NCBI RefSeq assembly: GCF_011601265.1
Contig: NZ_JAAOLX010000006.1
Span: 277,481 to 341,480 of the forward strand
Source of the DNA: Iodobacter violaceini
GTDB taxonomy: Bacteria > Pseudomonadota > Gammaproteobacteria > Burkholderiales > Chitinibacteraceae
Direction of reading: 5' to 3'
Length of the DNA stretch: 64,000 nucleotides
A program made the position numbers and the translations under genes. Each line of letters opens with the position of its first letter. The stretch's first letter is position 1. This document shows, piece by piece, positions 18,394 to 30,403 of the stretch. The notes beneath the pieces are model-generated. The model had not been told where the DNA came from and made no database searches. It worked only from the letters and a program-made list of their open reading frames with translations.

Positions 18394-18479
18394 TTGAACC
18401 ACGGAGTAGAACGAGGACACAGAGCATGCAAACACCGCTGAGGTTTTCTCTGTGAAACTCCGTGTCCTCTGTGGTTCAA
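18394..18479. repeat. Mosaic inverted repeat between ampG and xth
   Basis: The outer arms TTGAACCAC (18394-18402) and GTGGTTCAA (18471-18479) are perfect complements. Inside them GAGGACAC/GTGTCCTC and CACGGAG/CTCCGTG also recur in inverted form, but in a shuffled order. The whole could fold into a long imperfect hairpin. It lies between convergent genes and may serve as a transcription barrier; its composite structure resembles dispersed intergenic palindromic elements. Confidence 0.6.
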
Positions 18480-18494
18480 GATTTGGGTTTTGAT

Positions 18495-19271
18495 TTAATT
18501 AGTTTGGTAGTCGTAATCCACAATCAGCGGGGCATGGTCGGAGAATTTCTCCTCTTTATAAACCGAAGCACTTTGCGCCGTTGCACCAATTCCAGGGGTG
18601 GTGATGTGGTAGTCGATGCGCCAGCCTACATCTTTGGCATAGGCTTGGCCGCGGTTGCTCCACCATGTGTAGCCGGGGATTTCCGGGTAAAGCTTGCGCC
18701 AGACGTCTACAAAGTTCAGCTCGGTAAATAACTTACCCAGCCAGCTGCGCTCTTCCGGCAAGAAACCGGAGTTTTTAAGATTGCCTTTCCAGTTTTTCAG
18801 ATCAATCTCATTGTGGGCGATATTCCAGTCGCCGAGCAGAACCACTTCGCGGCCGCTCGAGGCAAGCTGTTCCAGATGTGGGCGAAAGCGATCCAAAAAG
18901 GAAAACTTCACTTGCTGGCGCTCATCGGATGAAGAGCCTGATGGCAGATAAAGTGAAACGACCGAAAGATTGCCAAAATCGGCTTGCAAATAACGGCCTT
19001 CAAAATCGATATCGGCAATGCCAAGGCCGGTAATGACACGATCTGGCTCGCGGCGGCAATAAAGGCCTACTCCGCTATAACCCTTCTTTTCTGCATAATG
19101 AAAAAAACCTTTTAGCCCCGCAGGCGCTTTCATTTGCTGGGAAAGATCGGCCTCTTGTGCTTTAAGTTCTTGCAAGGCCACCACATCGGCGTCTTGTTTT
19201 GCCAGCCATTCAAAAAAGCCCTTATTTGCAGCTGAGCGAATGCCGTTTAAATTAGCACTGATAATGCGCAT
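18495..19271 (-). CDS. xth: Exodeoxyribonuclease III
   Basis: A 258-residue endonuclease/exonuclease/phosphatase-fold protein. The N-terminus MRIISANLNGIRSAANKGFFEWL and VVALQELKAQEADL carry the metal-binding Asn and Glu. LLGDWNIAHNEIDLKN holds the catalytic Asp/Asn pair and WRIDYHITTP and FSDHAPLIVDYD the C-terminal His. It acts at abasic sites and as a 3'-5' exonuclease in base excision repair. The ATG at 19271 has AAAGGA upstream. It is divergent from pyrE, a frequent pairing in beta- and gammaproteobacteria. Confidence 0.94.
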   Translation of the reverse strand: MRIISANLNGIRSAANKGFFEWLAKQDADVVALQELKAQEADLSQQMKAPAGLKGFFHYAEKKGYSGVGLYCRREPDRVITGLGIADIDFEGRYLQADFGNLSVVSLYLPSGSSSDERQQVKFSFLDRFRPHLEQLASSGREVVLLGDWNIAHNEIDLKNWKGNLKNSGFLPEERSWLGKLFTELNFVDVWRKLYPEIPGYTWWSNRGQAYAKDVGWRIDYHITTPGIGATAQSASVYKEEKFSDHAPLIVDYDYQTN

Positions 19272-19338
19272 TCGGTGTCCTTTTGTAAGAAATGTTATGC
19301 TTCGCTTTATTGAGATCAATAAATGAGGAAAATGCAGC

Positions 19339-19977
19339 ATGAGTGATTTTCGCCGCGACTTTATTTCTTTTGCTGTAGAGCAAAATGTGCTGTGTTTTGG
19401 AGATTTTATCACTAAGGCTGGCCGTCAATCGCCGTACTTTTTTAATGCGGGCTTATTTAGCGATGGCGCGTCGGTAGGTGCTCTGGCGCAATTTTATGCA
19501 CAGGCGGTACAAGCGTCGGGCGTAGAGTTTGATGTGTTATTCGGGCCAGCCTATAAAGGAATTGTGCTGGCATCGGCCACTGCCGTTGCTTTAGCTGCCC
19601 AAGGCCGGAATGTGCCCTTTGTGTTTAATCGCAAAGAAGCAAAAGATCATGGTGAAGGCGGTGTATTAGTCGGCGCGCCGCTTAAAGGCCGTGTGATGAT
19701 TATTGATGATGTGATTTCTGCGGGCACATCCGTGCGTGAGTCGGTCAATATGATTCGTGCTGCAGGTGCGGAGCCAGCAGGTGTTCTGATTGCGCTTGAT
19801 CGTATGGAGCGCGGCCAGGGTGCATTATCAGCAGTACAGGAAGTGGAACAACAGTTTGGTATTCCAGTGATTCCTATCGCCTCACTGGATGATTTACTGG
19901 GATATTTGGGTGCTCAGGCTGGTATGGATGAGAAGCTGGCCAAAGTAAGTGCTTACCGTAATCAATACGGAATTTAA
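19339..19977 (+). CDS. pyrE: Orotate phosphoribosyltransferase
   Basis: A 212-residue type I PRTase that joins orotate to PRPP to make OMP in pyrimidine synthesis. The PRPP-binding motif is [17 protein letters not shown], the flexible catalytic loop is [13 protein letters not shown], and [11 protein letters not shown] provides the orotate-site lysine. Length is standard for the family. A DUF4124 gene follows after 12 bp and is likely co-transcribed. Confidence 0.97.
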   Translation: MSDFRRDFISFAVEQNVLCFGDFITKAGRQSPYFFNAGLFSDGASVGALAQFYAQAVQASGVEFDVLFGPAYKGIVLASATAVALAAQGRNVPFVFNRKEAKDHGEGGVLVGAPLKGRVMIIDDVISAGTSVRESVNMIRAAGAEPAGVLIALDRMERGQGALSAVQEVEQQFGIPVIPIASLDDLLGYLGAQAGMDEKLAKVSAYRNQYGI

Positions 19978-19989
19978 AAGGTTTATCTG

Positions 19990-20577
19990 ATGCTGCGTGG
20001 TCTTAGTACATTTTTTATACTGGCTTTATTAACTGCTTCCGCCTCTGCCAAGCTTTATCGTTGGGTGGATGAGACTGGCCGGGTGCAATACAGTGATAAG
20101 CCGCCTGTGACCGCTCCAACAAGCGGTGTGACTGAGCTGAATAAATCCGGCATCGTCAAGACCACGCCAGCACCTGTGCTGAGCAGGGAAGAGAAAGATA
20201 AAATTCAAAATGAGCAGGCGCAGCAAAAAGAGCAGCAGAGAAAAGACCGGGCTTTGCTGCAGTCTTTTTCTAAGCCTGAAGAAATAGATCTCATCAGAGA
20301 CAGGCGGATAGGCGTGGTGGAATCGGCCATCGCGGCTAATGCAATCCGTATGCAAAATGCTACTCCGCGTAAAACCCGGATCGAAACACAAATTGCCCGC
20401 CATAAAAAAGCAAATCGCGTTGTGCCTGCTGATCTGGCTGCAGATTTGGTTTCTGTACAAAAAGAAGTTTTTGATATTGAGGAAGATAACAGAAATAAAA
20501 AGAAGGATATTGAAAATATTAAAGCTAAGGCTGAAGAAGATAAAAAGCGTCTTTTAGAGCTGAAGTCATCTAAATAA
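19990..20577 (+). CDS. DUF4124-domain periplasmic protein
   Basis: A 195-residue exported protein. Residues 1-20 form a signal peptide ending in ASASA. DUF4124 follows, with KLYRWVDETGRVQYSDKPP, a small domain common in proteobacterial envelope proteins. The C-terminal 110 residues are highly charged and predicted coiled-coil (KEVFDIEEDNRNKKKDIE and similar). It follows pyrE by 12 bp. Function is unknown. Confidence 0.85.
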   Translation: MLRGLSTFFILALLTASASAKLYRWVDETGRVQYSDKPPVTAPTSGVTELNKSGIVKTTPAPVLSREEKDKIQNEQAQQKEQQRKDRALLQSFSKPEEIDLIRDRRIGVVESAIAANAIRMQNATPRKTRIETQIARHKKANRVVPADLAADLVSVQKEVFDIEEDNRNKKKDIENIKAKAEEDKKRLLELKSSK

Positions 20578-20642
20578 TATTTGAATAAAAATTCTGTTCT
20601 TATTCATCTGATAAAATAAACAGATCTAAAAAAGAGTGAAAA

Positions 20643-21419
20643 ATGACTGAGCAAACAGCATCCGCAAAAATTGTTCTGGGTATTGATATTGGCGGTACAG
20701 GAATTAAAGGTGCTCCGGTTAATGTGGAAACGGGAGAGTTATTGTGCGAGCGGGTGCGTATTGATACCCCTCAGCCAGCCACACCAGAAGCCGTGGGCGC
20801 TGTTGTTAAGCAGCTGGTTGATCAGTTTAACTGGCAAGGCCCGATTGGCTGTACTTTTCCGGCCATTGTGCACAACGGCGTAACCCTGTCGGCGGCAAAT
20901 GTCGATGCTTCATGGCTTAATGCGCCAGCTCAGGATATTTTATCTCAGGTGACAGGCTTACCTTTAAAGCTGATTAATGACGCGGATGCTGCGGGCCTCG
21001 CGGAAGGGATTTTTGGCGCTGCCAAAGGGAAAGCGGGCAAAGTGCTGGTTATTACTTTAGGCACAGGCATTGGCAGCGCTTTAATTGTTGATGGTAAATT
21101 AATCAGCAATACAGAATTTGGCCATTTAATTTTTAAAAATAATGAAATTGCCGAGAAATACTGTTCGGGAAAAGTAAAAGACGATTTAAATTTAAAATGG
21201 AAAGAATACAGCCAGCGTTTAAATGAATATGTTCAGCATTTACAATTACTGTTATCGCCTGATTTATTGATTATTGGCGGAGGCATCAGTAAAAAGCACG
21301 AGAAATTTATTCCGGAGCTTACAGATTTACGTTTCCCTGTGGTGCCTGCAGAGCTTAAAAATGATGCGGGTATTGTGGGGGCGGCTTTAGAGGCGGCTCG
21401 TGAGTTTGGTGTGTTGTAA
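20643..21419 (+). CDS. ppgK: Polyphosphate glucokinase
   Basis: A 258-residue ROK-family sugar kinase. The phosphate-binding motif is [37 protein letters not shown] holds the catalytic Asp, and [20 protein letters not shown] the second phosphate loop. The overall layout, including the C-terminal [33 protein letters not shown], matches PpgK, which phosphorylates glucose with polyphosphate or ATP. The window also encodes the polyphosphate maker Ppk1 at 41 kb. A terminator follows. Confidence 0.87.
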   Translation: MTEQTASAKIVLGIDIGGTGIKGAPVNVETGELLCERVRIDTPQPATPEAVGAVVKQLVDQFNWQGPIGCTFPAIVHNGVTLSAANVDASWLNAPAQDILSQVTGLPLKLINDADAAGLAEGIFGAAKGKAGKVLVITLGTGIGSALIVDGKLISNTEFGHLIFKNNEIAEKYCSGKVKDDLNLKWKEYSQRLNEYVQHLQLLLSPDLLIIGGGISKKHEKFIPELTDLRFPVVPAELKNDAGIVGAALEAAREFGVL

Positions 21420-21501
21420 AGACTGGCCGGTGGTGGCGTTAAAGGCGCATGATCATTCAAAATGATATGCAGCTGGTATTTATTTTTCAGTTAATTGTGC
21501 T

Positions 21502-21510
21502 TTATCCACA
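21502..21510 (+). promoter_or_regulatory. Isolated DnaA box upstream of mnmG
   Basis: A perfect TTATCCACA. It is single, unlike the four at 5.5 kb, and lies about 200 bp upstream of mnmG. Confidence 0.45.
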
Positions 21511-21543
21511 GGACAGATTTTAGGCTTGTAACTGTTCCTCGTG

Positions 21544-21577
21544 AAACGCCCCGTAAAATCGGGGCGTTTGTGTTTTA
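21544..21577 (+). terminator. Terminator after ppgK
   Basis: AAACGCCCCG and CGGGGCGTTT form a perfect 10-bp stem with a TAAAAT loop, followed by GTGTTTT. Confidence 0.82.
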
Positions 21578-21717
21578 AGCGCTGGCATAAACGTCTTCCG
21601 GGGTATTGCTACAATGCGCTGGGGGCGTTTTTGCACAGGCACTCATCGCTTCGCGATAGTCGTCAGGGCTAATACGGCGTAAAATCTTGCCCCTTTGCTT
21701 GCTGGATGCTCAACGCT

Positions 21718-23610
21718 ATGCTTTATCCTACTCGATACGACGTGATTGTTGTCGGCGGCGGACACGCCGGGACTGAGGCTGCGTTGGCGGCCGCCCGCAT
21801 GGGTAACAAAACCCTGCTGCTGACGCACAATATTGAAACCCTTGGGCAGATGTCCTGCAACCCGTCGATTGGCGGGATTGGTAAGGGGCATTTGGTCAAA
21901 GAAGTGGATGCTTTAGGCGGCGCAATGGCGCTGGCGACAGATTTTGGCGGCATTCAGTTTAAAACACTCAATTCCAGTAAAGGCCCTGCTGTTCGCGCCA
22001 CGCGCGCGCAGGCAGACCGTGTTCGCTATAAAGCAGCGGTGCGTCATATGCTGGAAAACCAGCCGAATCTGGATTTATTCCAGCAGGCTGTGGATGATCT
22101 GACTTTAGATGGCGATCGCGTCACTGGCGTGATTACCCAAATCGGCATTCGTTTTGAAGCTGGTGCGGTGGTGCTGACTGCCGGAACTTTCCTTTCTGGT
22201 AAAATTCACGTCGGCTTAGAAAACCACGTGGGTGGCCGTGCTGGTGATCCTGCTTCGGTCACTCTTGCGGCACGTTTACGCGACTTAGACTTACCCGTTG
22301 GCCGTTTGAAAACCGGTACCCCTCCACGGATTGATGGCCGGTCGATTGATTTCTCGGTGCTTGAAGCGCAATACGGTGATACGCCTGAGCCGGTATTTTC
22401 GGTACGCGGTAATCTGGGCATGCACCCCAAGCAATTGCCTTGCTGGATGGCGCACACCAATCTTAAAACGCATGAGATTATTCGCAGCGGTTTTGATCGC
22501 AGCCCGATGTTTACCGGCAAAATTGAAGGCGTTGGCCCGCGCTATTGCCCAAGTATCGAAGATAAAATTAATCGCTTTGCCGACAAAGACAGCCACCAGA
22601 TTTTCTTAGAGCCTGAAGGCTTAGATACACACGAATATTATCCAAACGGTATTTCAACCAGCTTGCCGTTTGATATTCAGCTGGCCGCCGTGCGCTCGAT
22701 TGCGGGTATGGAAAACGCGCACATTTTGCGCCCGGGCTACGCCATTGAATACGATTACTATGATCCGCGTAATTTAAAAGCCAGCTTCGAAACCAAAAGC
22801 ATTGCCGGTTTATTCTTTGCCGGGCAAATTAATGGCACTACGGGTTATGAAGAAGCCGCCGCGCAAGGCTTGCTGGCAGGCTTAAATGCGGGTCTCTATG
22901 TGCGTGAAAAAGACGCGTGGACACCAAAACGCAATGAAGCATACCTTGGTGTGCTGGCTGATGATCTGGTAACCAATGGCGTGACCGAGCCTTACCGCAT
23001 GTTTACCAGCCGTGCCGAATACCGCCTGCAATTGCGTGAAGACAATGCCGATTTACGCCTGACTGAAAAAGGCCGTGAGCTGGGCCTGATTGGCGATGCG
23101 CAGTGGGACGCTTTCTGCAAAAAACGCGATGCAATTGATTTAGAATTGGAACGCTTGCGCACGACATGGGTAAATCCACGTATTCTTGCAGTGGCTGATG
23201 CAGAGCGTGTGTTGGGTAAGGCGATTGAGCGTGAATACACGCTGGCCGATTTACTACGCCGCCCGCAGGTCTCTTACGATAGCCTGATGACTATGGACAT
23301 TGCCAAACCAGCAGTAGAAGACCCGCTTGTGGCCGAGCAGGTTGAGATTCAGCTGAAATATCAGGGTTATATCGAGCGGCAACAATCTGAAGTGGCTAAC
23401 CGCGATAATCTGGAAGAATTCATGCTGCCCGCAGATCTGGATTTCACCGATGTATCGGGCTTATCCAAAGAAGTGCAGCAAAAGCTGATTAAACATAAGC
23501 CGGAAACCATGGGTCAGGCTTCCAGAATTTCTGGTATTACCCCAGCGGCCATCGCTTTAATGCTGGTTCATTTAAAGAAAAAGCAACTGCTTGAAAAAGG
23601 TAAAGAATGA
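21718..23610 (+). CDS. mnmG: tRNA uridine-5-carboxymethylaminomethyl modification enzyme MnmG
   Basis: A 630-residue FAD protein that works with MnmE to modify U34 in tRNA anticodons. The N-terminal [23 protein letters not shown] is the FAD fold. [39 protein letters not shown] and [17 protein letters not shown] are family signatures. The ATG at 21718 aligns with the E. coli N-terminus (MxYPxxxDV); an in-frame ATG at 21706 is possible. It overlaps rsmG by 4 bp. The mnmG-rsmG-parA-parB-atp order is an origin-proximal block in many bacteria. Confidence 0.96.
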   Translation: MLYPTRYDVIVVGGGHAGTEAALAAARMGNKTLLLTHNIETLGQMSCNPSIGGIGKGHLVKEVDALGGAMALATDFGGIQFKTLNSSKGPAVRATRAQADRVRYKAAVRHMLENQPNLDLFQQAVDDLTLDGDRVTGVITQIGIRFEAGAVVLTAGTFLSGKIHVGLENHVGGRAGDPASVTLAARLRDLDLPVGRLKTGTPPRIDGRSIDFSVLEAQYGDTPEPVFSVRGNLGMHPKQLPCWMAHTNLKTHEIIRSGFDRSPMFTGKIEGVGPRYCPSIEDKINRFADKDSHQIFLEPEGLDTHEYYPNGISTSLPFDIQLAAVRSIAGMENAHILRPGYAIEYDYYDPRNLKASFETKSIAGLFFAGQINGTTGYEEAAAQGLLAGLNAGLYVREKDAWTPKRNEAYLGVLADDLVTNGVTEPYRMFTSRAEYRLQLREDNADLRLTEKGRELGLIGDAQWDAFCKKRDAIDLELERLRTTWVNPRILAVADAERVLGKAIEREYTLADLLRRPQVSYDSLMTMDIAKPAVEDPLVAEQVEIQLKYQGYIERQQSEVANRDNLEEFMLPADLDFTDVSGLSKEVQQKLIKHKPETMGQASRISGITPAAIALMLVHLKKKQLLEKGKE

Positions 23611-24257
23611 CTGCTACTGATTCCATGTTTTCTGAGCTGGCCACTGGCCTTGCCGAGCTAAAAATTGATTTATCAACAGCACAATCGGTCAGCCTGCTGG
23701 CCTATGTGGCGCTGATTGCAAAGTGGAATAAAACCTACAGCCTGACGGCAATTCGCGAGCCGGAGCGCATGGTTTCGCATCATTTGCTGGATTCACTTGC
23801 GCCTTTGCCTCATTTTAAGGGCGAGGCTAAAGATAAGATTCGTATTCTGGATGTAGGCTCGGGCTTTGGTACGCCTGGTATTCCATTGGCTATTGTTCGG
23901 CCAGACTGGCAGTTGTTTTTGCTCGATTCAAATCATAAAAAAACGACGTTTTTGCGTCAGGTGATTGCTGAGTTAAAACTCACTAATGTTACGGTGCTGA
24001 CCGAGCGCGTAGAGCTTTATAAACCTGAAGCGCCATTTCAGATTATTACTTCACGCGCTTTTGCTGAATTGGCCGAGTTTGTAAAACTCACTCAGCACCT
24101 GTTAGCGCCGGAAGGGGAGTGGGCTGCTTTGAAAGGGGTTTACCCTTTTGAAGAAATTGCACACTTACCTGAAACAGTAAAAGTAACGGCTGTGGATCAT
24201 TTAAAAGTGCCGGGAATCGATGCAGAACGCCATTTAGTGCATGTGGTTAAGGTGTAA
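23607..24257 (+). CDS. rsmG: 16S rRNA (guanine-527-N7) methyltransferase
   Basis: A 216-residue SAM-dependent methyltransferase. [32 protein letters not shown] is the conserved N-terminal block, and [21 protein letters not shown] the SAM motif. [14 protein letters not shown] and [10 protein letters not shown] follow as expected. It methylates G527 of 16S rRNA; loss gives low-level streptomycin resistance in several bacteria. It overlaps the mnmG stop (ATGA). Confidence 0.96.
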   Translation: MTATDSMFSELATGLAELKIDLSTAQSVSLLAYVALIAKWNKTYSLTAIREPERMVSHHLLDSLAPLPHFKGEAKDKIRILDVGSGFGTPGIPLAIVRPDWQLFLLDSNHKKTTFLRQVIAELKLTNVTVLTERVELYKPEAPFQIITSRAFAELAEFVKLTQHLLAPEGEWAALKGVYPFEEIAHLPETVKVTAVDHLKVPGIDAERHLVHVVKV

Positions 24258-24268
24258 TACATACTAGA

Positions 24269-24428
24269 CAGCCTGTCGGACTGAAGACTGATCTACTGCG
24301 GAAAAGTCGGATTTGGCCATATTTCACGCATTTTTTCGTTGAATAGCCAGCTATTCGCCTTAAAAATCCATGAAATCTGTCTCAAGCCGGTCTTTCCCTC
24401 GCTACGATCGCTTAAGTCCGACAGGCTG
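24269..24428. repeat. 160-bp inverted-repeat element between rsmG and parA
   Basis: CAGCCTGTCGGACT (24269-24282) and AGTCCGACAGGCTG (24415-24428) are perfect 14-bp terminal inverted repeats. The interior contains a second perfect hairpin, GAATAGC-CA-GCTATTC (24341-24356). There is no open reading frame. The shape fits a small palindromic or MITE-like intergenic element. It sits in an otherwise tight gene block, separating mnmG-rsmG from parAB. Confidence 0.72.
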
Positions 24429-24432
24429 CCAG

Positions 24433-24449
24433 GGCGGGTGAAGCCCGCC
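24433..24449. promoter_or_regulatory. GC-rich hairpin in the parA leader
   Basis: GGCGGG-TGAAG-CCCGCC, a 6-bp GC stem without a T-run proper, 30 bp upstream of parA. It may belong to the adjacent repeat element or affect parAB read-through. Confidence 0.4.
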
Positions 24450-24478
24450 ATTTTGCTGGGTGACTTAAGGGCTAAATA

Positions 24479-25264
24479 ATGAAAATTCTGGCGATTGCCA
24501 ATCAAAAAGGCGGAGTAGGTAAGACCACTACAGCCGTTAATTTGGCTGCAAGTCTGGCGCATCTTGGCAGAAAAGTGCTGCTGGTTGATCTGGACCCGCA
24601 GGGCAATGCCACCATGGGCGTGGGGATAGATAAGGCAAAATTAAGCAGCTCGGTTTATAACCTTTTGCTGGCCGCTACACCGATTCAGGATATTATTTTG
24701 CGCTCAGAATCTGCGGGCATTGATGTGCTGCCAGCTAATCGCAATCTGGCGGGCGCTGAAGTTGAACTGGTCAATCAGGAGCACAGAGAGTCGCGGCTGA
24801 AAGATGCTTTAGCGCAAGTTGCTGATCAGTACGATTACATTATTTTAGATTGTCCGCCCGCGCTGACTTTACTTACGCTGAATGGCCTTGTGGCTGCGGA
24901 TGCGGTATTGATTCCGATGCAGTGTGAGTATTACGCGCTGGAAGGCCTGTCTGATCTGGTGAATACACTGAAGCGCGTAAAGCAGTCGATGAATCGTAAA
25001 ATTGAAATCGAAGGCCTCTTGCGAACTATGTTTGATCCGCGCTCAACTTTGGCCCAGCAAGTGTCAGATCAGCTCATTAAGCATTACACCAGTAAACTTT
25101 ACCATACGGTTATACCACGCAATATTCGTCTGGCTGAGGCGCCTTCATATGGTCGCCCAATCTTGTCCTACGACAAAAACTCCAAAGGTGCACTGGCGTA
25201 TCTTCAGCTTGCCGAAGAGTTGCTGGCTCGTCACAACCTGCTTGAAGAGACTCCCACAGCATGA
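24479..25264 (+). CDS. parA: Chromosome partitioning ATPase ParA/Soj
   Basis: A 261-residue deviant-Walker ATPase. Walker A' is [14 protein letters not shown] (residues about 7-20) with the signature lysine. [13 protein letters not shown] and [14 protein letters not shown] are the A' and B motifs. It lacks the N-terminal HTH of plasmid type Ia ParA, as expected of chromosomal Soj. It moves ParB-parS complexes along the nucleoid. Its stop overlaps the parB start by 4 bp. Confidence 0.95.
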   Translation: MKILAIANQKGGVGKTTTAVNLAASLAHLGRKVLLVDLDPQGNATMGVGIDKAKLSSSVYNLLLAATPIQDIILRSESAGIDVLPANRNLAGAEVELVNQEHRESRLKDALAQVADQYDYIILDCPPALTLLTLNGLVAADAVLIPMQCEYYALEGLSDLVNTLKRVKQSMNRKIEIEGLLRTMFDPRSTLAQQVSDQLIKHYTSKLYHTVIPRNIRLAEAPSYGRPILSYDKNSKGALAYLQLAEELLARHNLLEETPTA

Positions 25265-26082
25265 AAATGAAAGGACTTGGACGCGGTTTAGATGCGCTGA
25301 TGGGGGATAGTCAGGATTCCTTGCAAAATTTGCCGATTGTTTCTCTGCAGCCGGGTAAGTATCAGCCCCGCTTGCAGATGGATGAAACGGCTTTAGAGGA
25401 ACTTGCTGATTCGATTCGAGCCCAAGGGCTGATGCAGCCCGTTCTGGTACGGCCAATCGGGCTGGACAAGTACGAAATCATTGCAGGGGAGCGCCGCTGG
25501 CGTGCATCGATTAAAGCTGGCTTAGTAGAAATACCCGCATTAGTGCGTGAAATTGCCGATGAAGCTGCTTTGGCAATGGCCCTGATTGAAAATATCCAGC
25601 GTGAAAATTTAAACCCGCTTGAAGAAGCATTAGGCATTTCGCGCCTGATCGAAGAATTTGGCATGACGCATGAAGCGGCAGCCACTGCAGTAGGTAAATC
25701 ACGCGCCAGCGTTTCAAACTTATTAAGACTATTAAGTTTGTCCGAGCCACTGCGGAAGATGCTAATGGCCGATCAGCTGAGTATGGGGCATGCTCGCGCC
25801 CTGTTGCCTTTGGATGATTTATTGCAGCTGGATACGGCAAGGATGGTCATTCTGAAGGGCTTGTCGGTCAGAGAAACCGAGGCTTTGGTCAAAAAACAAC
25901 AAGAAGCTGTGCCAGAAAAGCCAGTAAAGCAAGCAGACCCACGGCTTTCTGAATTAGCCGCAGAATTATCAACAAGGGTAGGTGCCAGGGTGTCTATTAA
26001 GGCCGGAAAGCAGGGAAGTGGCCGGATTACAATCGAATACAACAGCCCGGAACAATTGGATGGCTTGCTTAGCAAGATGTAA
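25261..26082 (+). CDS. parB: Chromosome partitioning protein ParB
   Basis: A 273-residue ParB/Spo0J. The N-terminal [12 protein letters not shown] is the ParA-interacting peptide. The CTPase domain has [14 protein letters not shown] with GERR at about 76-79, and [17 protein letters not shown]. The HTH region [24 protein letters not shown] recognises parS. A perfect parS lies at 445-460. The C-terminal dimer domain is present. It is translated coupled to parA. Confidence 0.95.
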   Translation: MKMKGLGRGLDALMGDSQDSLQNLPIVSLQPGKYQPRLQMDETALEELADSIRAQGLMQPVLVRPIGLDKYEIIAGERRWRASIKAGLVEIPALVREIADEAALAMALIENIQRENLNPLEEALGISRLIEEFGMTHEAAATAVGKSRASVSNLLRLLSLSEPLRKMLMADQLSMGHARALLPLDDLLQLDTARMVILKGLSVRETEALVKKQQEAVPEKPVKQADPRLSELAAELSTRVGARVSIKAGKQGSGRITIEYNSPEQLDGLLSKM

Positions 26083-26189
26083 CAAAGTTCTGACTAGAAT
26101 GCACCAAGTTTGGCGAAAGCTTATCCCGCCAATACTCTTGCACAAATTGAATGACAAGTAAATTTTACTAAAAAGATCAATAGGTAAAA

Positions 26190-26219
26190 TTGACGCAACA
26201 CAAATCAGGTCAGTATAAT
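26190..26219 (+). promoter_or_regulatory. Strong sigma-70 promoter of the atp operon
   Basis: TTGACG (26190-26195) and TATAAT (26214-26219) are 18 bp apart, close to consensus, 28 bp before the atpI start. It is the only convincing promoter seen in the 165-bp gap after parB. Confidence 0.78.
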
Positions 26220-26247
26220 CGCGGGGTTTTTCCCCAGTGGTGAAGTA

Positions 26248-27781
<1,534 letters not shown>

Positions 27782-27810
27782 TCTAGCCCGTCTTTTAGGA
27801 GGACATCAGC

Positions 27811-28281
27811 GTGGATATTAATCTGTCGCTTTTTGGCCAAATGATCACATTTGCGATCTTGGTCATCTTCACGATGAAATTCGTGTGGCCTCCGCTGACC
27901 CAGATTATGGACGAGCGTGCTAAGCGTATCGCCGACGGTTTAGCTTCTGCTGATCGTGCCAAGCAAGATCTTGAACTGGCCGAGAAAGCAGCGGCTGACA
28001 AGCTTCGCGAAGCAAAGCAGCACGCAGCCGAAATCATTGCGCAAGCTGAAAAGCGTGGCGCGCAATTGGTTGAAGAAGCCAAGGGCCATGCAAAGGCAGA
28101 GGGCGAACGCCTTGTTGCCGGCGCTCAAGCGGAAATTGACCAGCAAATTCAACAGGTAAAAGAAGCCTTGCGTCAGCAGGTTGCAGGTTTGGTACTACAA
28201 GGTACTGAACAAATTCTGCGCCGCGAAGTTGATGCAAATGCCCATGCCGAGTTGTTAGCATCCATCAAAGCGGAACTGTAA
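27811..28281 (+). CDS. atpF: F-type ATP synthase subunit b
   Basis: A 156-residue peripheral stalk protein starting at GTG 27811 with AGGAGG upstream. One N-terminal transmembrane helix ([22 protein letters not shown]) is followed by a long charged coiled coil that dimerises and contacts delta. It lies between atpE and atpH in the standard order. Confidence 0.95.
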   Translation: MDINLSLFGQMITFAILVIFTMKFVWPPLTQIMDERAKRIADGLASADRAKQDLELAEKAAADKLREAKQHAAEIIAQAEKRGAQLVEEAKGHAKAEGERLVAGAQAEIDQQIQQVKEALRQQVAGLVLQGTEQILRREVDANAHAELLASIKAEL

Positions 28282-28288
28282 GAGCGTC

Positions 28289-28825
28289 ATGGCAGAACTC
28301 ATTACCGTCGCAAGACCCTACGCCGTAGCTATTTTTCGTCTGGCCAAAGAAACCGGCACCTTACCTTTATGGTCTGATGTGCTGGCTCAGCTCGCCCTGA
28401 TTGCAGGCAACGAGCTGGCGCTGGAAGTAGTAGCTAATCCAAAGTTTTCCGTGGCTCAGGTTAAGGAGCTGTTGCTTGGATTATTGGGTGGTCAGCAAAG
28501 CGCTGAAGTACAAAACTTCATCGATGCTGTACTTGAAAATCGCCGCTTCACCGTCCTACCGGCGGTGGCAGAGCTATTTGAAGAGTACAAGGCAGCAGAT
28601 GCAGGCGAAGTTGAAGCCAGCATCGAATCTGCTTTTGCTTTGACCGATACCCAGGTTGCTGAATTATCCGCAACTTTATCCCAACAGCTGCACCGCAAGG
28701 TCACGGCCCAAGTCAGCGTTAACCCGGAACTCATCGGGGGCGTGAAGGTGACGGTAGGTGATCTGGTCGTAGACGCATCTGTCCGCGGCAAGCTAACCGC
28801 TCTCGCCTCGAGCCTGAAGAGTTAG
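28289..28825 (+). CDS. atpH: F-type ATP synthase subunit delta
   Basis: A 178-residue OSCP/delta subunit. [18 protein letters not shown] is the N-terminal signature and the C-terminal [25 protein letters not shown] is the conserved region that binds the b dimer. It links F1 to the peripheral stalk. It lies 7 bp after atpF and 8 bp before atpA. Confidence 0.95.
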   Translation: MAELITVARPYAVAIFRLAKETGTLPLWSDVLAQLALIAGNELALEVVANPKFSVAQVKELLLGLLGGQQSAEVQNFIDAVLENRRFTVLPAVAELFEEYKAADAGEVEASIESAFALTDTQVAELSATLSQQLHRKVTAQVSVNPELIGGVKVTVGDLVVDASVRGKLTALASSLKS

Positions 28826-28833
28826 GAGAAATC

Positions 28834-30375
28834 ATGCAACTTAATCCGTCCGAAATCAGTGAACTGATTAAAGCTCGGATCCAGAATTTATCGACTGCAG
28901 CAGAAACACGTACCACAGGTACTGTAGTTTCCGTAACAGACGGTATCGTTCGTGTGCACGGCCTGTCAGAGGCTATGCAGGGCGAAATGCTGGAATTCCC
29001 GGGTAATACCTTCGGTCTTGCGCTCAACTTAGAGCGTGATTCCGTTGGTGCCGTTGTGCTTGGTGATTACAAGCACATTCAAGAAGGCGACGAAGTCAAA
29101 TGTACCGGCCGTATTCTGGAAGTTCCAGTCGGCCGTGAATTGATTGGTCGTGTTGTTAACTCTCTTGGCCAGCCTATCGACGGTAAAGGCCCATTGGGTA
29201 CAACAGAATCTGCACCAATCGAAAAAATTGCGCCGGGCGTTATTGCCCGCCAATCTGTGTCGCAACCACTGCAAACCGGTATCAAGTCTATTGATACTAT
29301 GGTGCCAGTAGGTCGTGGTCAGCGCGAGCTGATCATTGGTGACCGTCAGACCGGTAAAACTGCCGTTGCTCTGGACGCGATCATCAACCAGAAAGGCACA
29401 GGCGTGACATGTATTTATGTTGCGATTGGCCAAAAAGCTTCTTCGATTGCCAACGTAGTGCGCAAGCTGGAAGAGCACGGCGCGATGGGTCACACCATTG
29501 TGGTTGCTGCTGCTGCTTCTGAAGCTGCTGCTCTGCAATACATCGCTGCATACTCCGGTTGCACGATGGGTGAATACTTCCGCGACCGCGGCGAAGACGC
29601 TCTGATCGTTTATGACGATTTGTCCAAGCAAGCTGTAGCTTACCGTCAAATCTCCCTGTTACTGCGCCGTCCTCCGGGCCGTGAAGCGTACCCGGGCGAT
29701 GTGTTCTACCTGCACTCGCGTCTGCTGGAACGTGCTTCCCGCATCAACGAAGCAGAAGTAGAAAAACTGACTAACGGTGCAGTGAAAGGTAAGACCGGTT
29801 CTTTAACCGCTCTGCCTATCATTGAAACCCAGGCAGGTGACGTTTCTGCATTCGTTCCAACTAACGTGATTTCGATTACTGACGGTCAGATTTTCCTGGA
29901 AACTGACTTGTTCAACGCGGGTATTCGCCCGGCGATGAATGCTGGTATTTCGGTTTCTCGTGTTGGTGGTGCAGCGCAGACCAAAGTGATTAAAAAGCTC
30001 GGTGGTGGTGTACGTCTGGCTCTGGCTCAGTATCGTGAACTGGCTGCGTTTGCGCAGTTCGCTTCTGATCTGGACGAAGCAACACGTAAGCAACTTGAGC
30101 GCGGCAAGATGGTTACAGAACTGATGAAACAGGCTCAATACAGCCCGTTGAAAGTGTCTGAGCTGTCGATCACGCTGCTGCTGATCAACAAAGGTGTGTT
30201 TGATGACATCAAAGTTGAAAAAGCACTGGCGTTTGAAGCTGCATTCTTGGCTGACCTCAAGGCTAACCACGCAGACGTACTGGCTCGTATCGAAGACAAG
30301 GGTGACCTGGCTTCTGATGACGAAAAAGTGATCGTTAAAGCAGTGGAAGGCTTCAAGGCCAGCGCCGCGTATTGA
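28834..30375 (+). CDS. atpA: F-type ATP synthase subunit alpha
   Basis: A 513-residue F1 subunit, the standard length. The P-loop is [11 protein letters not shown], the arginine finger region is [44 protein letters not shown], and [13 protein letters not shown] forms the N-terminal delta-binding segment. It binds nucleotide non-catalytically and contributes the arginine to the beta site. Confidence 0.98.
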   Translation: MQLNPSEISELIKARIQNLSTAAETRTTGTVVSVTDGIVRVHGLSEAMQGEMLEFPGNTFGLALNLERDSVGAVVLGDYKHIQEGDEVKCTGRILEVPVGRELIGRVVNSLGQPIDGKGPLGTTESAPIEKIAPGVIARQSVSQPLQTGIKSIDTMVPVGRGQRELIIGDRQTGKTAVALDAIINQKGTGVTCIYVAIGQKASSIANVVRKLEEHGAMGHTIVVAAAASEAAALQYIAAYSGCTMGEYFRDRGEDALIVYDDLSKQAVAYRQISLLLRRPPGREAYPGDVFYLHSRLLERASRINEAEVEKLTNGAVKGKTGSLTALPIIETQAGDVSAFVPTNVISITDGQIFLETDLFNAGIRPAMNAGISVSRVGGAAQTKVIKKLGGGVRLALAQYRELAAFAQFASDLDEATRKQLERGKMVTELMKQAQYSPLKVSELSITLLLINKGVFDDIKVEKALAFEAAFLADLKANHADVLARIEDKGDLASDDEKVIVKAVEGFKASAAY

Positions 30376-30403
30376 TTTGATACGTTGAGACAAGGATCAA
30401 ATC

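Noticed and set aside
21533..21548. Second parS-like sequence TGTTCCTCGTGAAACG upstream of mnmG
   Set aside because: It has three differences from the perfect site, breaks the palindrome, and its right half is part of the ppgK terminator stem, so chance similarity is likely.
29029..29649. 206-residue minus-strand ORF within atpA
   Set aside because: It is entirely antisense to the highly conserved atpA gene; similar long antisense frames occur in atpD and nagE from codon bias.
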